Assembly (NCBI RefSeq): GCF_029784155.1
Contig: NC_073692.1
Coordinates: 428,649,324-428,713,323, forward strand
Reading direction: 5' to 3'
Length of the DNA stretch: 64,000 nucleotides
Source of the DNA: Uranotaenia lowii
Lineage: Eukaryota; Arthropoda; Insecta; Diptera; Culicidae
The notes beneath the pieces were generated by a model, which did no database searches, was not told the origin of the DNA, and was given only the letters and a program-made list of their open reading frames with translations. Of the stretch, positions 1 through 11,639 are shown piece by piece; positions within the stretch are counted from its first letter, which is position 1, and the number at the start of each line of letters is the position of its first letter. The position numbers were made by a program, and so were the translations under genes.

Positions 1-440
1 AAAATGACAAAAATGACAAAAATGACAAAAATGACAAAAATGACAAAAATGACAAAAATGACAAAAATGACAAAAATGACAAAAATGACAAAAATGACAA
101 AAATGACAAAAATGACAAAAATGACAAAAATGACAAAAATGACAAAAATGACAAAAATGACAAAAATGACAAAAATGACAAAAATGACAAAAATGACAAA
201 AATGACAAAAATGACAAAAATGACAAAAATGACAAAAATGACAAAAATGACAAAAATGACAAAAATGACAAAAATGACAAAAATGACAAAAATGACAAAA
301 ATGACAAAAATGACAAAAATGACAAAAATGACAAAAATGACAAAAATGACAAAAATGACAAAAATTACAAAAATTACAAAAATCACAAAAACTACAAAAA
401 TCACAAAAATTACAAAAAATACAAAAATTGCAAAGATTAC
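1..440. repeat. 9-bp tandem array, unit ATGACAAAA
   Basis: About 40 near-perfect copies of ATGACAAAA run from the window edge to about 360. Degenerate copies (ATTACAAAA, ATCACAAAA, ACTACAAAA) follow to about 440. The array is cut by the window start, so its true length is unknown. The decay at one edge with a homogeneous interior is typical of arrays renewed by slippage or unequal exchange. The open frame through it (Met-Thr-Lys repeats) is a by-product of the 9-bp period and is not a gene. It is in the same orientation as the arrays at 19811 and 61152 and inverted relative to the one at 27886. Confidence 0.97.
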
Positions 441-938
441 AAAAATTTACCATTGCTACCAGCTAGAGCATCTTTTTCTCACACAAAGTTTGAAAAACCG
501 CCATCACCATTATTTTTTTTCTTCATTTTTCAAAACATTGATCAATTATTCAAAAATTACAATCACTCCCTTAAAAAACCCAAAAATATATACAATTTAG
601 TGAAAATTTGCTTAAAAAAATGTAACCAAAAATGATCAACATTTACTACTAATCATAGAAAAGTACACTGAAATGAAAAGAAGGGGTCTCAAATGACTCC
701 CTTGAGGTCTTTTATAGTAGACCGATGAAAAAATCGACAATGAAATCACGAGTTTCGATCGATACACATATTAATGACAAGTGAGTGTATATGAGATTGA
801 TTTTCAAAGCTTGCGTTTTATTTCATAGAAATTTTTTTGATGCAATCTCGGTAAAATCTGTAGTTTTGGAGGTTTGACATGTTTGGACAAACCAACCAGC
901 ATCAGTATTCTTTCGTTTGTAGCATCATACTTTTAGAA
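441..938. other. AT-rich non-coding DNA
   Basis: No exon, RNA gene or element end is recognisable here. A 60-codon open frame at 453-635 is low complexity and has no coding signature. Confidence 0.6.
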
Positions 939-1395
939 TAAGGTTGCCGGATTGCCCGGTTTTATCAGGATTTTCCCGGATATTTAAAACAAATAAAATA
1001 AATAAATAACTTTGAGGCTACCGTAATTTCGAATAATAAACTTAAACTTAAACTTAAAACAAAATTTTGAAACTCGGGCCAGCTTGGCCCGGTTGCCCAG
1101 ATTTCATTAAAAAAAATGCCTGGTTTTTGCCTGGATTCAATCACTTTATTTGCAAATCAAACAAAAAAACACATTGTGATGTACTTTTTTTTTATTTATG
1201 TCTCCAAAACGACATTTTTGAGGAAGTTTTATTAAAAATAATCATGAAAGGTATTTTGGAAACATTAAATACAATTTAAAATCTGTCAATAAATTTAGAT
1301 GAAAAAACTGAGTAATTTCTGGATTTCGACATAATTTGCCCGGATATTTCTCGAGTTTATGGTTGTCAATTAAGAAATCAAATGCCCGGTGCGCT
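939..1395. mobile_element. Decayed copy of a TAAGGTTGCC-type MITE
   Basis: The left end TAAGGTTGCCGGATTGCCCG at 939 matches the left end of the complete element at 55690-56202 (TAAGCTTGCCAGATTGCCCG). Further GCCCGG-containing stretches recur at about 1080-1100, 1335-1345 and 1383-1390, as in the second element. No intact right terminus or target-site duplication is visible, so the copy is decayed or truncated and its right limit is approximate. The hAT assignment is borrowed from the 8-bp duplication of the other copy. Confidence 0.6.
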
Positions 1396-1799
1396 TCTCG
1401 ATCTATACCAGACTTTTAAATTTGATTCTACGGGACCTGTTCTTTATTTATTGGAAAACGAAATCTTTATTTCGGCACTTAAGAATGGATTTTGAACAAT
1501 CGTAGGAATACTGTGTGTTGGACCCTATTTTAAACATTTATTTTCTGCATGTCCTTCATCTTATCTCTACATTCCTTCCCACGTATATTCACAATTGAAA
1601 CACTTAATTTAACGACTTTTGTTTTTTTGAAACAAGATTTTATTTGCCAAATATTTATCATATTTATTCTACGTTCCATTCTAAGCAAAAGCGTTTTTTT
1701 ATTTTTTTTCAAATATCCTTCCTCTTAATTCCACAATCTATTCTTAGTACAAGCTGTCCAAGTTTATAAGAGTTTTTTTTTGTATATGTTTCAACTCAT
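1396..1799. other. AT-rich non-coding DNA
   Basis: I see nothing identifiable. The 60-codon open frame on the minus strand at 1530-1712 is lysine-rich low-complexity sequence. Confidence 0.6.
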
Positions 1800-3725
1800 C
1801 GCTATATTCCATCGGAAGGCTAAATCCAAATAAATATTCAGCAGAAAAATCTGCGCTTCCTGAGTCAATTCCATCTGTTTCTATCGGAAGGTCAAATCAA
1901 AACAAACAATCAGCAGCAGCAACCTTAAAATCTGCGCTTGCTAAGCCAATCCGTATTTTTCCATCGGAAGGCCAAATCAAAATAAAAAATTAGCAGCAGC
2001 AGCCTCAAAAATCTGCGCTTCCTAAGTAAACTCCGTCTTTTTACGCCGGGAGGTCAAATCAAATCAAACAATCAGCAGCAGCAGCCTTTAAATCAGCGCT
2101 TCCTAAGCCAATCCGTTTTTTCTCAACGGAAGGCGGAATCAAGCAAAATAAAAAAAAAGACTGCCTTAAAAATCTGAGCTTCGTAAGCCAATCCGTATTT
2201 TTCCACAGGAAGGCCAAAATCAAATCAATCAGCAGAGGCTACCTTGAAAATCTGCCCTTCCTAAGCCAATTCCGTCTTATTCCACCGGAAGGTCAAATCA
2301 AACAAACAATTTGCAACCACCTTAAAATCTGCGCTTCCTGAGCCAATTCTATCTTATTCCACCGGGAGTCCAAATCAGAACAAACAATCAGCAGAAGCAG
2401 CCTTAAAAATCCTAAGCCCTAAGCCAATCCGCTTTTTTCCAGGAAGGCCAAATTAAATCAATCAGTAGAAGCTGCCTTAAAGGCATGCGCTTCCTAAGCC
2501 AATCGGTATTTTTCCACAGGAAGGCCAATTCAAAACAAACAATCAGCAGCAGCCTTTAATATCTGCGCTTTCTAGGCCAATTTCGTCTTATATCACTGGG
2601 AGGCCAAATCAAAACAAACAATCAGCAGGAACTACCTCAAAAATCTGCGCTTCTTAAGCCAATACCGTAATTTTCTACCGGAAGGCCAAATCAAAACACA
2701 CAATCAGCAGCAGCAGTAACTTATAAATCTGCGTTTCCTAAGCCAATCCGTAATTTCCACCAGCAGCCGCAGCCGCAGCCTTAAAAATCTGCGCTCCGTG
2801 AGCCAATGTTATCTTTTTTTCATCGGAAAGCCAAATCATAACAAACAATCATCAGCAGTAACCTAACAATCTGATCTTTCTAAGCCAATGCGTAATTTTC
2901 AACCGGCCAAATCAAATCAATCAGCAGCAGCAACCTTAAAATCTGCGCTTCCTAAGCCAATTCTGTGTTTTTAAACCGGAAGGCCACATCAAAACAAACA
3001 ATCAGTATCAGCAGCCTTAAAATCTGCGCTTCTTAAGCCAATCCGTGTTTTTCCACTAGAAGGCCTAATAAAGTCGTCTTTTTTCCACCGGAAGGCTGAA
3101 TCAAAACAAACACTTAGCATCAACAACCTAAAAATCTGCGCTTTCTAAGCCAATGCGTAATTTTTCACTATCCAAAACAAATCAATCAGCATTAACTGCA
3201 TTAAAAATCTGTGCTTCCTAAGCCAATTCCGTATTTATCCACCAGGAGGCCAAATAAAAAAAAAAATCAGAAGCAGCCTCAAAAATTTGCACTTCCTAAG
3301 CCAATTCGGTTCTTTTTCCACTGGAAGGCCAAATCAAATAAACCAGCAGAAATTGCCTTAAAAATCTGCGCTTCCTAAGCTAATTCCGTCTTTTTTCATC
3401 GGGAGGCCAAATCAAAGCATACAATCAGCATCAGCAGCCTTAAAATCTGCGCTTCTTAAGCCAATCCGCTTTTTTCCCACTGATAGGCCAAATCAAATCA
3501 ATCAGCAGAACCTGCCTCAAAAATCTGAGCTTCCCAATGTCGTATTTTTCCACTGGAACGCCAAATCAAAACAAACAATTAAAAGCAGCAACCTAAAAAT
3601 TTTCGCTTTCTAAGCCAATGCGTCACTGGCCAAATCAAATCAATCAGCAGAAGCAAAACGAAAAATCAGCATCAGCAATCCTCAAATCTGCGCTTCTTAA
3701 GCCAAACTGTCTTTTCTACCGGAAT
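1800..3725. repeat. Diverged ~80-bp minisatellite, about 24 copies
   Basis: A unit containing CTGCGCTTCCTAAGCCAAT, then a CCGGAAGGCCAAATCAAA-like segment and AATCAGCAGCAG, recurs from about 1800 to 3725. The CTGCGCTT landmark (or a one-to-three-base variant) is seen near 1848, 1930, 2013, 2093, 2172, 2251, 2328, 2486, 2564, 2645, 2730, 2788, 2871, 2943, 3026, 3135, 3209, 3287, 3366, 3448, 3522, 3602 and 3686. Spacing is mostly 75-85 bp, with outliers from missing segments. Copies are heavily diverged, so the array is old compared with the 9-bp arrays. A CAG-triplet run lies inside each unit. There is no conserved reading frame, and the spacers are not unique, so this is neither coding nor CRISPR. 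Confidence 0.9.
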
Positions 3726-6483
3726 TTGTCGAAAAAATCTATTATTTTAATTTGTTTTGAATAAATTTGATTTATTTTCTGCTTATCCTTTATCTCATCT
3801 CTTCATTTTTGTCATGTCTTTCTTAAGTCAAATCACTTAGAATATTGAACATAAAAAATTTTCAAATTAATTTTTCTTTCTTCGTTCATCGGTAAAAGAC
3901 TTTGTAGATTGATAAAATGTTAAAATCTGAATGAGCATGAATGCTTGTCAGAGCTGAACATGGTGGCATAACTTTTACTGGTGTTTATTTGTTGTTCTGA
4001 TTTTCAAAGTTATGCTCTTTTGGTAAGTTTAATTTCTGTTGCATTTTCGGCTATTTTGAGATTGTCTTTTTCTGTAAGATGGGAAATGTAAATGTGGGAA
4101 ATGTAAATGTAAATGTGATAATCCAACTCATTCAAAACATTATTTGACATAAGGATATTGAAACTCACGAAAAAACTATGTGTTATTTTTCATAATGTAC
4201 GAATTTATTCGATAAACTAAAATAAAATAAGACTACTTACTTCGGAAGGTTAAAAAATACCATTAATAATAAATTGCCAAACTGGTTTTCCGTGACCTTT
4301 ACCGAACAAAAAAAAAACAACAACATACAAATATCCATAAGCAGCCAACACATAATTGACTACCTGTTCCGTAAATGTCACCAAATACGACATCGTTTGC
4401 GTATGTTGTAGGTATGATTTCTTATTCGCCGTCCGTAAGAAACGCGGAGGCGTGGGAATTCGTTCGGGGTTGATATTCTGAGAATCCGAAAAACCCCCGC
4501 ATAAAGTTCGGGACAGGTCCGGGGGTGGTACGAAAGAGTAAATGTAAAACGTGTCCGTGTAGGTGGGTGATTTTTGGATAAAACTTCACAAATCGATACT
4601 TTTTATGTGAGCATTCGTAGTCATTGATTCCGATTAACATTTGTTCAAGTGAATTTTAGGAATTATGTTCGTCAAGTTATGTCGTGAGACGGAATACTAT
4701 GTAAATAAAATAAATTGTTCAAGTGAATGTTTCAGATTAAGTTTTTAACTAATCAAGACGTTACACGGTAAATATTGTTTCCTAAAATCTACCCACTTCA
4801 CTACCAATAAAATAGAACTTTGTTTCAACAAACTGCCGAAAGTGTCGTCTCAATTATAGGGCCAAATCCAATTTCTCATCCGAGGGATGCATGCCAACAT
4901 CGATAAAGTTCGATCCTTGTTTCGATTTTCCGGTCCGAAGAAAGGCCTCCAGGAATCGACACACAAATTACCCAAACACACGTTTAGGTACACATATGGG
5001 CGAGTGTTAAAGATGATAAAATCGAACCATCAATAGCCTTCATCCCTTTTTTCGATGAGATAAAGGTTCGGAAACAATGAAAGGGCAGTCTGATATTTCA
5101 AGTGCTGCTCTTCTGTCCTTTATTTTATTTTGTTTAGAAGTTTTTTTTCCAATAGTGCAAGGGTACGATAAAATTAAAACCCAACAGATGTTTCAAGTTG
5201 AAAGATAAATTTTCAGTGAAAAAAACATGCCAAAGGCCATAACAATATCAAAAGAGACGGCCAAAGACAAGGGAAAATTAAATGATACCTTAAGAAGCTT
5301 GTTGCAACTCTGAGTAAAGGAGAAAGGTGGTGAGTGCTTTAAATTAAATTTTCGACCCTCGCGTTCAATTTACATGAGCTTTTTGTTCTTCCTTGGGTTG
5401 AAAGTTGTTAACATCCAGCTTCTTTTTGCCAACAAATATAATTTTTTACTTGAATTTTAAATTTAATTTTCACTTTCTGTACTCCTTGAATCGTACAACA
5501 AAGTTTCCATGAGAGCATCATCTTTAACCCAGAAACTTCATCCTCATCGCCTCTATTGATTACTGAGACGCCAATAAAGCGCGCTCCCGAATGCTTCTGT
5601 TCCATTGTGAAGTGGATGATTGAAGACTAAAGTTGATTGCGAAATTGATCTCCTCACTCAACCACCGAACTACTGAACCACTGGTAGAAGCTCTACATAA
5701 ATCTAAGTATATTCTCCTCTGAATGGCTGCAGCTTCCGAAGAATTGAAGGGGGGGAGGGATGAGACTGACTGAATGAAGGACGTTTGCCGAACCGGAAGA
5801 AGAATTTCCTGGGCGAAACAATTCAAAATTGGAAAATAGATTACCTTTTTCGCTGTCTCTCTCTCTCCATTTGGTTGGCATTCGGCGGCAAAAGCATGAA
5901 AATTAGAATGGAAAACAGGAAATCTGGTGATGGAAAGTTAAAACGAGTGAGAGAAGGAGGCGAGATGTGAAGAATCGATGAAAATAGCTTCAATCGAAAT
6001 CGAGAAGCCACACAGCGGCTCTGATTATTGAAAGGTTTCCTTCTCCTTTTAATCAAAGCTGATCGTAAGCGATTTTGGGTTGGATTAATGATTGGGGAAA
6101 AAAGTTTCAAGGAGTAACATTTTAACCGTTTTACGGATAAGATAGATGATACATCACTTGTGCGTATTTTTTTATGGTTTTTTAACTCTATTAAAGAAGA
6201 TATAGTTGGTATGAAATCTTTTCAGAAATTTTTCCCATGAAGACTTGCACATTCAGATCTATTTTCCTTGTTTTGCCTTTTGTAAACCTTGTGTCATTAT
6301 AGATTTGTTTTATTTACGATGAAGTTTGCTACTAGGCAATTAGAAAACCAGCCGGTTTCAAAGTGTTTCATATTAACGCTTTGGCTTCGTATCATGGCCA
6401 TAAGCCCGGACGGAAGATAAGTATTTCACAAACTATAACCGAAACCGAATTCTAGGGTTCGTATTGAATCAGTCACACCAACG
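3726..6483. other. Non-coding DNA with no recognised gene
   Basis: The sequence is AT-rich with short simple patches, for example GGGAAATGTAAATGT repeats near 4080-4115. Open frames at 4422-4640, 5408-5970 and 5841-6110 overlap each other on both strands and show no recognisable domain. I see no exon of the kinase here, although a short exon could be missed. Confidence 0.5.
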
Positions 6484-8104
6484 CACAGTGGTTCAAAAGG
6501 CCTAAAGTGGAACTTTTTTCCTTGTGCTTTTGACTATCATTTTAGCTACTAGGTGTCTTCTCAACATTTACTTGTTAGACAGTTCGCCATAACGTGAACA
6601 TATTAAAAATAAGTCACAGTCTACTACGATAAAAATAAACACACAAACTTTTATGTTTGAGATATTATCAAAATATGAAACTATGCTGACATAATGAGTA
6701 ATAAAGCTTTTAGTTTAAAACATACTTTAAATTTGTTTTTTATACTTGACTATTGTTAGTTTTGAACTTACATTAATAAGAACTAAGAATTCATCAAATT
6801 TATGCTAATCATACTCAAAAAACGGGTGCATGGAGACAAATAGTTTCTAGCGGAGTTTGTAGTACTCAAATGAAGCTTCATGTTGTGGTATTTTGTTTAT
6901 GGATCCACTTGCCCCATTTTACCCTAGAAGTTCTCAAAGTTAAGGTAAAATTAAATTGCGATAACTTCGGAAGCAAAAGGTCATAGCAACTTAAGATATA
7001 GTGCAAAATGTGCGTAATTAGTGTTTCAACAAATAATGTGAACATCGTATTTATGTAAGTTTAAAACTAACAATAGTTAAGTACAAAAAACAAATTTAAA
7101 GTATGTTTTAAACTAAAATCTTTATAACTTTGCACTGAATAGAAATATAGCTCTCATTATTTCAGCAAAGTTTCATATTTTGGTAATATCAACAACTTTG
7201 TAGAACAAGTTTTGTCTCTATCTTCTCAAACATAAAAGTTAGTGTTTTTATTTTTATCGTACACTCAGGCAAATTCTTATTACAATTTTCATAAGATGCT
7301 TCTTATGAACCGCTATTTAGAGTGTAAAATTGTTCTTCATAAGAGTCTTATGAAATTCTTCTTATTCTCATACGAAGTTCTTATGAAAAATAAAAGAAAC
7401 GGCATTGTGAAAAAATGATGAACACATTCATTCCATCAGTCATGTATATTTTGTCGTCGTCAGAAGCACCCGTCCATTTGTAAAGTTGCTACTTTTACTG
7501 AATACTTTGATGTGATTTTATTCTTCTAAATGGTAAGTTTGAGTTGAAATTTATCTTAAGTTGAAAATATTTGTAAATTCAATAGAAACATTCTATGTTT
7601 CATTTACTTCTCAGCTTAATTACCGGCAAAAAGAGCGAAGTCGAAGGTCCGAGGCGCAATAAAACTTTTTTATGAAACCGGGTTTTGAAAGGCAGCTGAT
7701 TGTCACCATAATGTTTTTCTCATACGAACTAAGCAGAAAATAAAATAAAATGAAAAATAATCTTGAATTATTTTAATTTTATGCGACATTTCTTTTCCCA
7801 TAAGATTATCTTATGAAAAGCAACAACCCCTCATTGAAACCGGTGTTCATCCTTTGAGTTCATTCCATCATAAGACAATCTTATGAATTTCATTATTTTT
7901 TCTTATGGCGCCACTTCATAAGAATATCTTATGGCCTACATAATAGGATTTTTCTGAGTGTAGTTGGCTGTGACTTATTTCTAATATGTTCACGTTATGG
8001 GGAACTGTCTAACAAGTAAATGTTGTGAAGACACCTATTAGCTAAAATGATAGTCAAAAGCAAAAAGAAAAAAGTTCCACTTTAGGCCCCTTTGGACCAC
8101 TGTG
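6484..8104. mobile_element. Foldback (long-TIR) DNA element, interrupted by a nested MITE
   Basis: The left arm starts CACAGTGGTTCAAAAGGCCT at 6484. The right arm ends with the reverse complement, TTGGACCACTGTG, at 8104. Inverted arms of roughly 290 bp can be followed base by base: left 6484 to about 6775, right about 7050 to 8104 once the nested element at 7262-7960 is removed. The 5-bp direct repeat CAACG flanks both ends (6479-6483 and 8105-8109). Without the insertion the element is about 920 bp. There is no transposase frame, so it is non-autonomous. The superfamily is uncertain: the duplication may be 5 bp, or a longer one that has decayed. Confidence 0.85.
7262..7960. mobile_element. 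Nested TA-flanked MITE with CACTCAG ends
   Basis: The ends are CACTCAGG and its complement CTGAGTG, flanked by TA on both sides (7260-7261 and 7961-7962). Removing 7262-7960 plus one TA restores the right arm of the surrounding foldback element, which then matches its own left arm (ATCGTAGTTGGCTGTGACTT against ATCGTAGTAGACTGTGACTT), so the empty site is known. The interior is rich in short inverted motifs of the type TTCATAAG/CTTATGAA. A TA duplication suggests mobilisation by a Tc1/mariner-type transposase, but this is inference. Confidence 0.88.
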
Positions 8105-8327
8105 CAACGCGTTGCAACGTAAGGTGAGATCCCAGGATCCGTTTAAAAAAAATGAAACTTGAGGGGTCATCCATTTGACTCCTAGCCCAAACGGTTGAAA
8201 AGTGTTCGATTCCTGGTTTAGTTTTTTTTCTCGCTACAAAATTTTTGTTGGCATCTCTGCAAAAATTCGAGCCCTTAAAAAACTGTTATTTGCGTCTTTT
8301 GCAGCTTCACTTCGTATGAATGGATTA

Positions 8328-9130
8328 AAGGGTGTTCGGATCAAAAAGTAGTCAAATAAAATTCGTCATATTTTTTCTAATCATTCATATAAACATCCTG
8401 AACACCTCTGATTTTGTACGTGTATGTGTGTAGAATGATGCTAGTTACTATTTAGCTTTCGGCATTAGGTCTTTAGTTTTCAAAACGGCGTCCAAGCAAG
8501 AGGAGCTCCGAATCAGAATTTTGTACATGCGTCGTGAAAATCGAAACTACACGCACGCAAAAATAGCAAAATCGTTGAATGGGGCGAAAACATCCGTCAT
8601 CAAAGGAATAAAAGTGTTCAGGGAACGTATTTCGACAACTTGGAAGCCGGGATCTGGGGGAAATCTAAATCCGGGAGCCGCAGTGACGAACAGAAGAGTG
8701 GCTAGCAGTTTCAAGCGAAACTCCAATCTCTTCGTTCGAGATGTGAGATGTATGAAGGTAGTAACTGCTAAATAATCGCAATACCTTACGGCAAAAACAA
8801 GATCTCGGAAGCTGTATACGACATTGTTGACAAAGTTTGATTGCGTGGTAATGGACGACGAAACCTACGCCAAGGCAGACTTAAGACTTTAGAAAGCTTC
8901 CTGGACAAGAGTATTATACAGCAACTGGAAGGGGAAAGGTGACAGACATTTTCAAGCATATTAAACTATCAAAATCTATCGTCGGCGAATCAGAAAGTGA
9001 ATAAGCGACGAATCCACGGGTTCAACAGCGCCGCGCTTCAATTGTGTTTCCAGCTGTGAATTGTATGGTGATAGCACCCCGGATGTACTCGTGTAATGGG
9101 GCAGTCTGCACACACACTTGACGATGGCTG
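8328..9130 (+). pseudogene. Mariner/Tc1-type transposase relic
   Basis: A frame at about 8480-8775 gives a helix-turn-helix-like N-terminus with the peptide motifs NYTHAKIAKSLNG, VFRERISTT, KPGSGGN and RRVASSFKRN, which fit mariner/Tc1 (IS630) transposases of insects. A second block near 8840-8990 gives CVVMDDETYAKAD, typical of the first catalytic aspartate region. It is followed in shifted frames by matches to the downstream part. Roughly 100 residues between the blocks are missing, and stops and frameshifts are present. A TA followed by AAGGGTGTTCGGATC at 8326-8342 may be the left terminus. No right terminus was found. Confidence 0.75.
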
Positions 9131-9797
9131 ACTTTTTTTCAACTGAATTAGAGCTTACAAATATTTAAGGGGGTTCGTATCTTTCGTTTCCATCTGGACG
9201 TTGCCAGCCGGTAACCATTCTATGGTATTTTTTCTCTACCGGGAAGAAGTCGAATTTGGGCACGATACTTGAGAAGTTTCATGATTTTTGGTATCTATGT
9301 GTTCTCACAAAGTGTTTCTTCCAGTTGCTCTAAAATTATTATATTTAGGAATCTTTAAATAAGGTATCAAACAGTTCTTTATTTATTTATTATTATTATT
9401 TTTCTTTTTTGGTACATATTGCATGAGGTTATGGATCAATTTAGGAGAATTTGGGGGAAATGAGACTTTCCTCGTCAACTGAGTGCCTTAGGGGATTTAG
9501 GGGCAATCGGGATGATTGAGGCTCTTCACGTCAACTTAACGCTAAGCGGTGTACATCACTCGATCCGCAATGAGTTTTACACCTCTTTCATTCATTTTTG
9601 TGCATTTTCGAACTTCATTTCAAGCTTATCTGAATTTTCTGGATGATTTAATACGCAAAAATTTCATCTTAGAAAATTGAATCGCGTTGTTCATATTCAG
9701 AAATCAACCAAATCATTTGAAATTTTACACTGATGCTTGGTGACCCAAGAGACATCGAAAAAACATATGGGAGTAAAACGGTCTAGTGAACAAGCTA
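9131..9797. other. AT-rich non-coding DNA
   Basis: I see no gene, element terminus or tandem repeat here. Confidence 0.55.
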
Positions 9798-10225
9798 TGT
9801 TAGCCTAGGGTTACCATGCGTACTCTTTTTCGATCGAAAAATGAGCGTACTCTTCTTTTTGTGAAATTTAACCAAATGTTTTTTTTTTGTTGAAAGACAT
9901 TTGATATGAAAAACCAATAAATTCCTTCTATTTTATGAAGTTGTTACACATCTTATACAAAAACAACGAAAGGATACAGCTTACAACAAATTACTTTATC
10001 TAACTTTTTTTTTTTTATTAAACATGCATTTTTAGCCGTTACAAACAATGAGCGCGATAAGCGCGTTTGAGTATGCAAACAGTAATCAATATGCACAAAA
10101 TCTAGGTAAAGTACAAAAATATTTTAAAAGAAAGTTTATAATTTTCATGTAAGTAACCTTCAAGACATTAACAGTTGATTAAAATGGAATATCTTGGTGC
10201 CATCTCAGAGAGCACGAAATATGTT

Positions 10226-10985
10226 CAGTAGAACTCCGCTCATCCGAGCCAGAATTTTCATCCAAAATTCGTGTAAAAATGTGTTTTATCATCGTGATAC
10301 ATTGTTAATTTTTAAATATTAACTTGCCGGACATGTAGATTAAATAGAAAAATAAAATCCATGTAAGAACCGAGCTTTGCGCCTGGATGATATGCCAGAC
10401 CAGAGCAAAAGGGTTTGTCAATGTATTTCGTTTAATCCGAGGTTTCACTTAGGGGCCGTTCACAAACCATGTGGACCACTTAGAGGGGGGGGGGGGGGGT
10501 GGGGGCGGTGTTTGGAAATGGCCACGCTTGTCCACGGAGAGGGAGGTAGGGGTTTGGGTCATGTCCACGTGAACATACTTACTTTCAAAATTTTCTAAAA
10601 GTGAATTAATATAAGGATTTATAAATCAAAATCATAAAACTGCAAATCTTTCCAGTTTATGTTTAAATTATAAGTAGCCTCTTGAAAGCAAGTGATAAAT
10701 GCTGATGCGTTTTTTTTTTCCAAAATCAGCTATTTCAGTAACAAAGGCAAAAAGTAATGTTTTCTAACTGTCAAATTAGATTTAGAAAAAAAAAAAAACA
10801 ATTTCAAATCTGTCCACGTGGATATCCGGGAAGGGGGGATTAGAGGTTTGCCAAATGTCAACGCTTGTCCACAAAGGGGGAGGAGGGGGTCGAAAATCTC
10901 ATTTTTCTGTCCACGTGGTTTCTGAACAGCCCCTTATCCAAGGTGGTCCCTCCCCTGACTACCTTGGGTAAGCGGGGTTCTACTG
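10226..10985. mobile_element. pogo/Tigger-like MITE, middle member of the nest
   Basis: Its ends are CAGTAGAACTCCGCTCATCC at 10226 and GTAAGCGGGGTTCTACTG ending at 10985. These are inverted and match the well-known pogo/Tigger terminal theme (CAGT-GAACC-CCGCTTATCCGAG). The right flank is TA; the left flank is TT, so the expected TA duplication is imperfect. Without the inner insertion it is about 275 bp, again non-autonomous. Confidence 0.75.
10452..10933. mobile_element. Harbinger-like MITE, innermost member of the nest
   Basis: The termini GGGGCCGTTCACAAACCATG and its near complement, CACGTGGTTTCTGAACAGCCCC, are flanked by the 3-bp direct repeat TTA (10449-10451 and 10934-10936). A TTA duplication with G-rich ends fits PIF/Harbinger, although other families with TTA sites exist. 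A G-run near 10485-10500 and repeated GTCCACG blocks lie just inside both ends. The element has no coding capacity. Confidence 0.75.
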
Positions 10986-11101
10986 TACATCATTCCGGGT
11001 GCGAAGTTCGATAATATATGGACGTTTTTTCTGACTTTTTGGATAAATTATCTCAATGTACTCTTTTTGGTGTCACGGGATATGGTAACCCTATGTGAGC
11101 C

Positions 11102-11565
<464 letters not shown>

Positions 11566-11639
11566 TATTTGGTCCGCAATTTGTTAGTTAGAGATGTTAC
11601 GAGCGAACTGGCAACATTTTTTTTTATAAAAACCCACTT

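Larger units (their letters stand above)
9806..11093. mobile_element. hAT-type non-autonomous element, outer member of a triple nest
   Basis: The terminal inverted repeats are TAGGGTTACCAT at 9806 and ATGGTAACCCTA ending at 11093. Subterminal GTACTCTTTTT motifs occur on both sides. The flanks are TGTTAGCC (9798-9805) and TGTGAGCC (11094-11101), an 8-bp duplication with one mismatch, which fits hAT. Removing the nested element at 10226-10985 leaves about 530 bp, a usual MITE size. No transposase frame is present. Confidence 0.85.

Noticed and set aside
1800..3725. Regular repeats resembling a CRISPR array
   Set aside because: Repeats and intervening sequence are both similar between copies, the copies are strongly diverged, and the genome is eukaryotic; it is a minisatellite.
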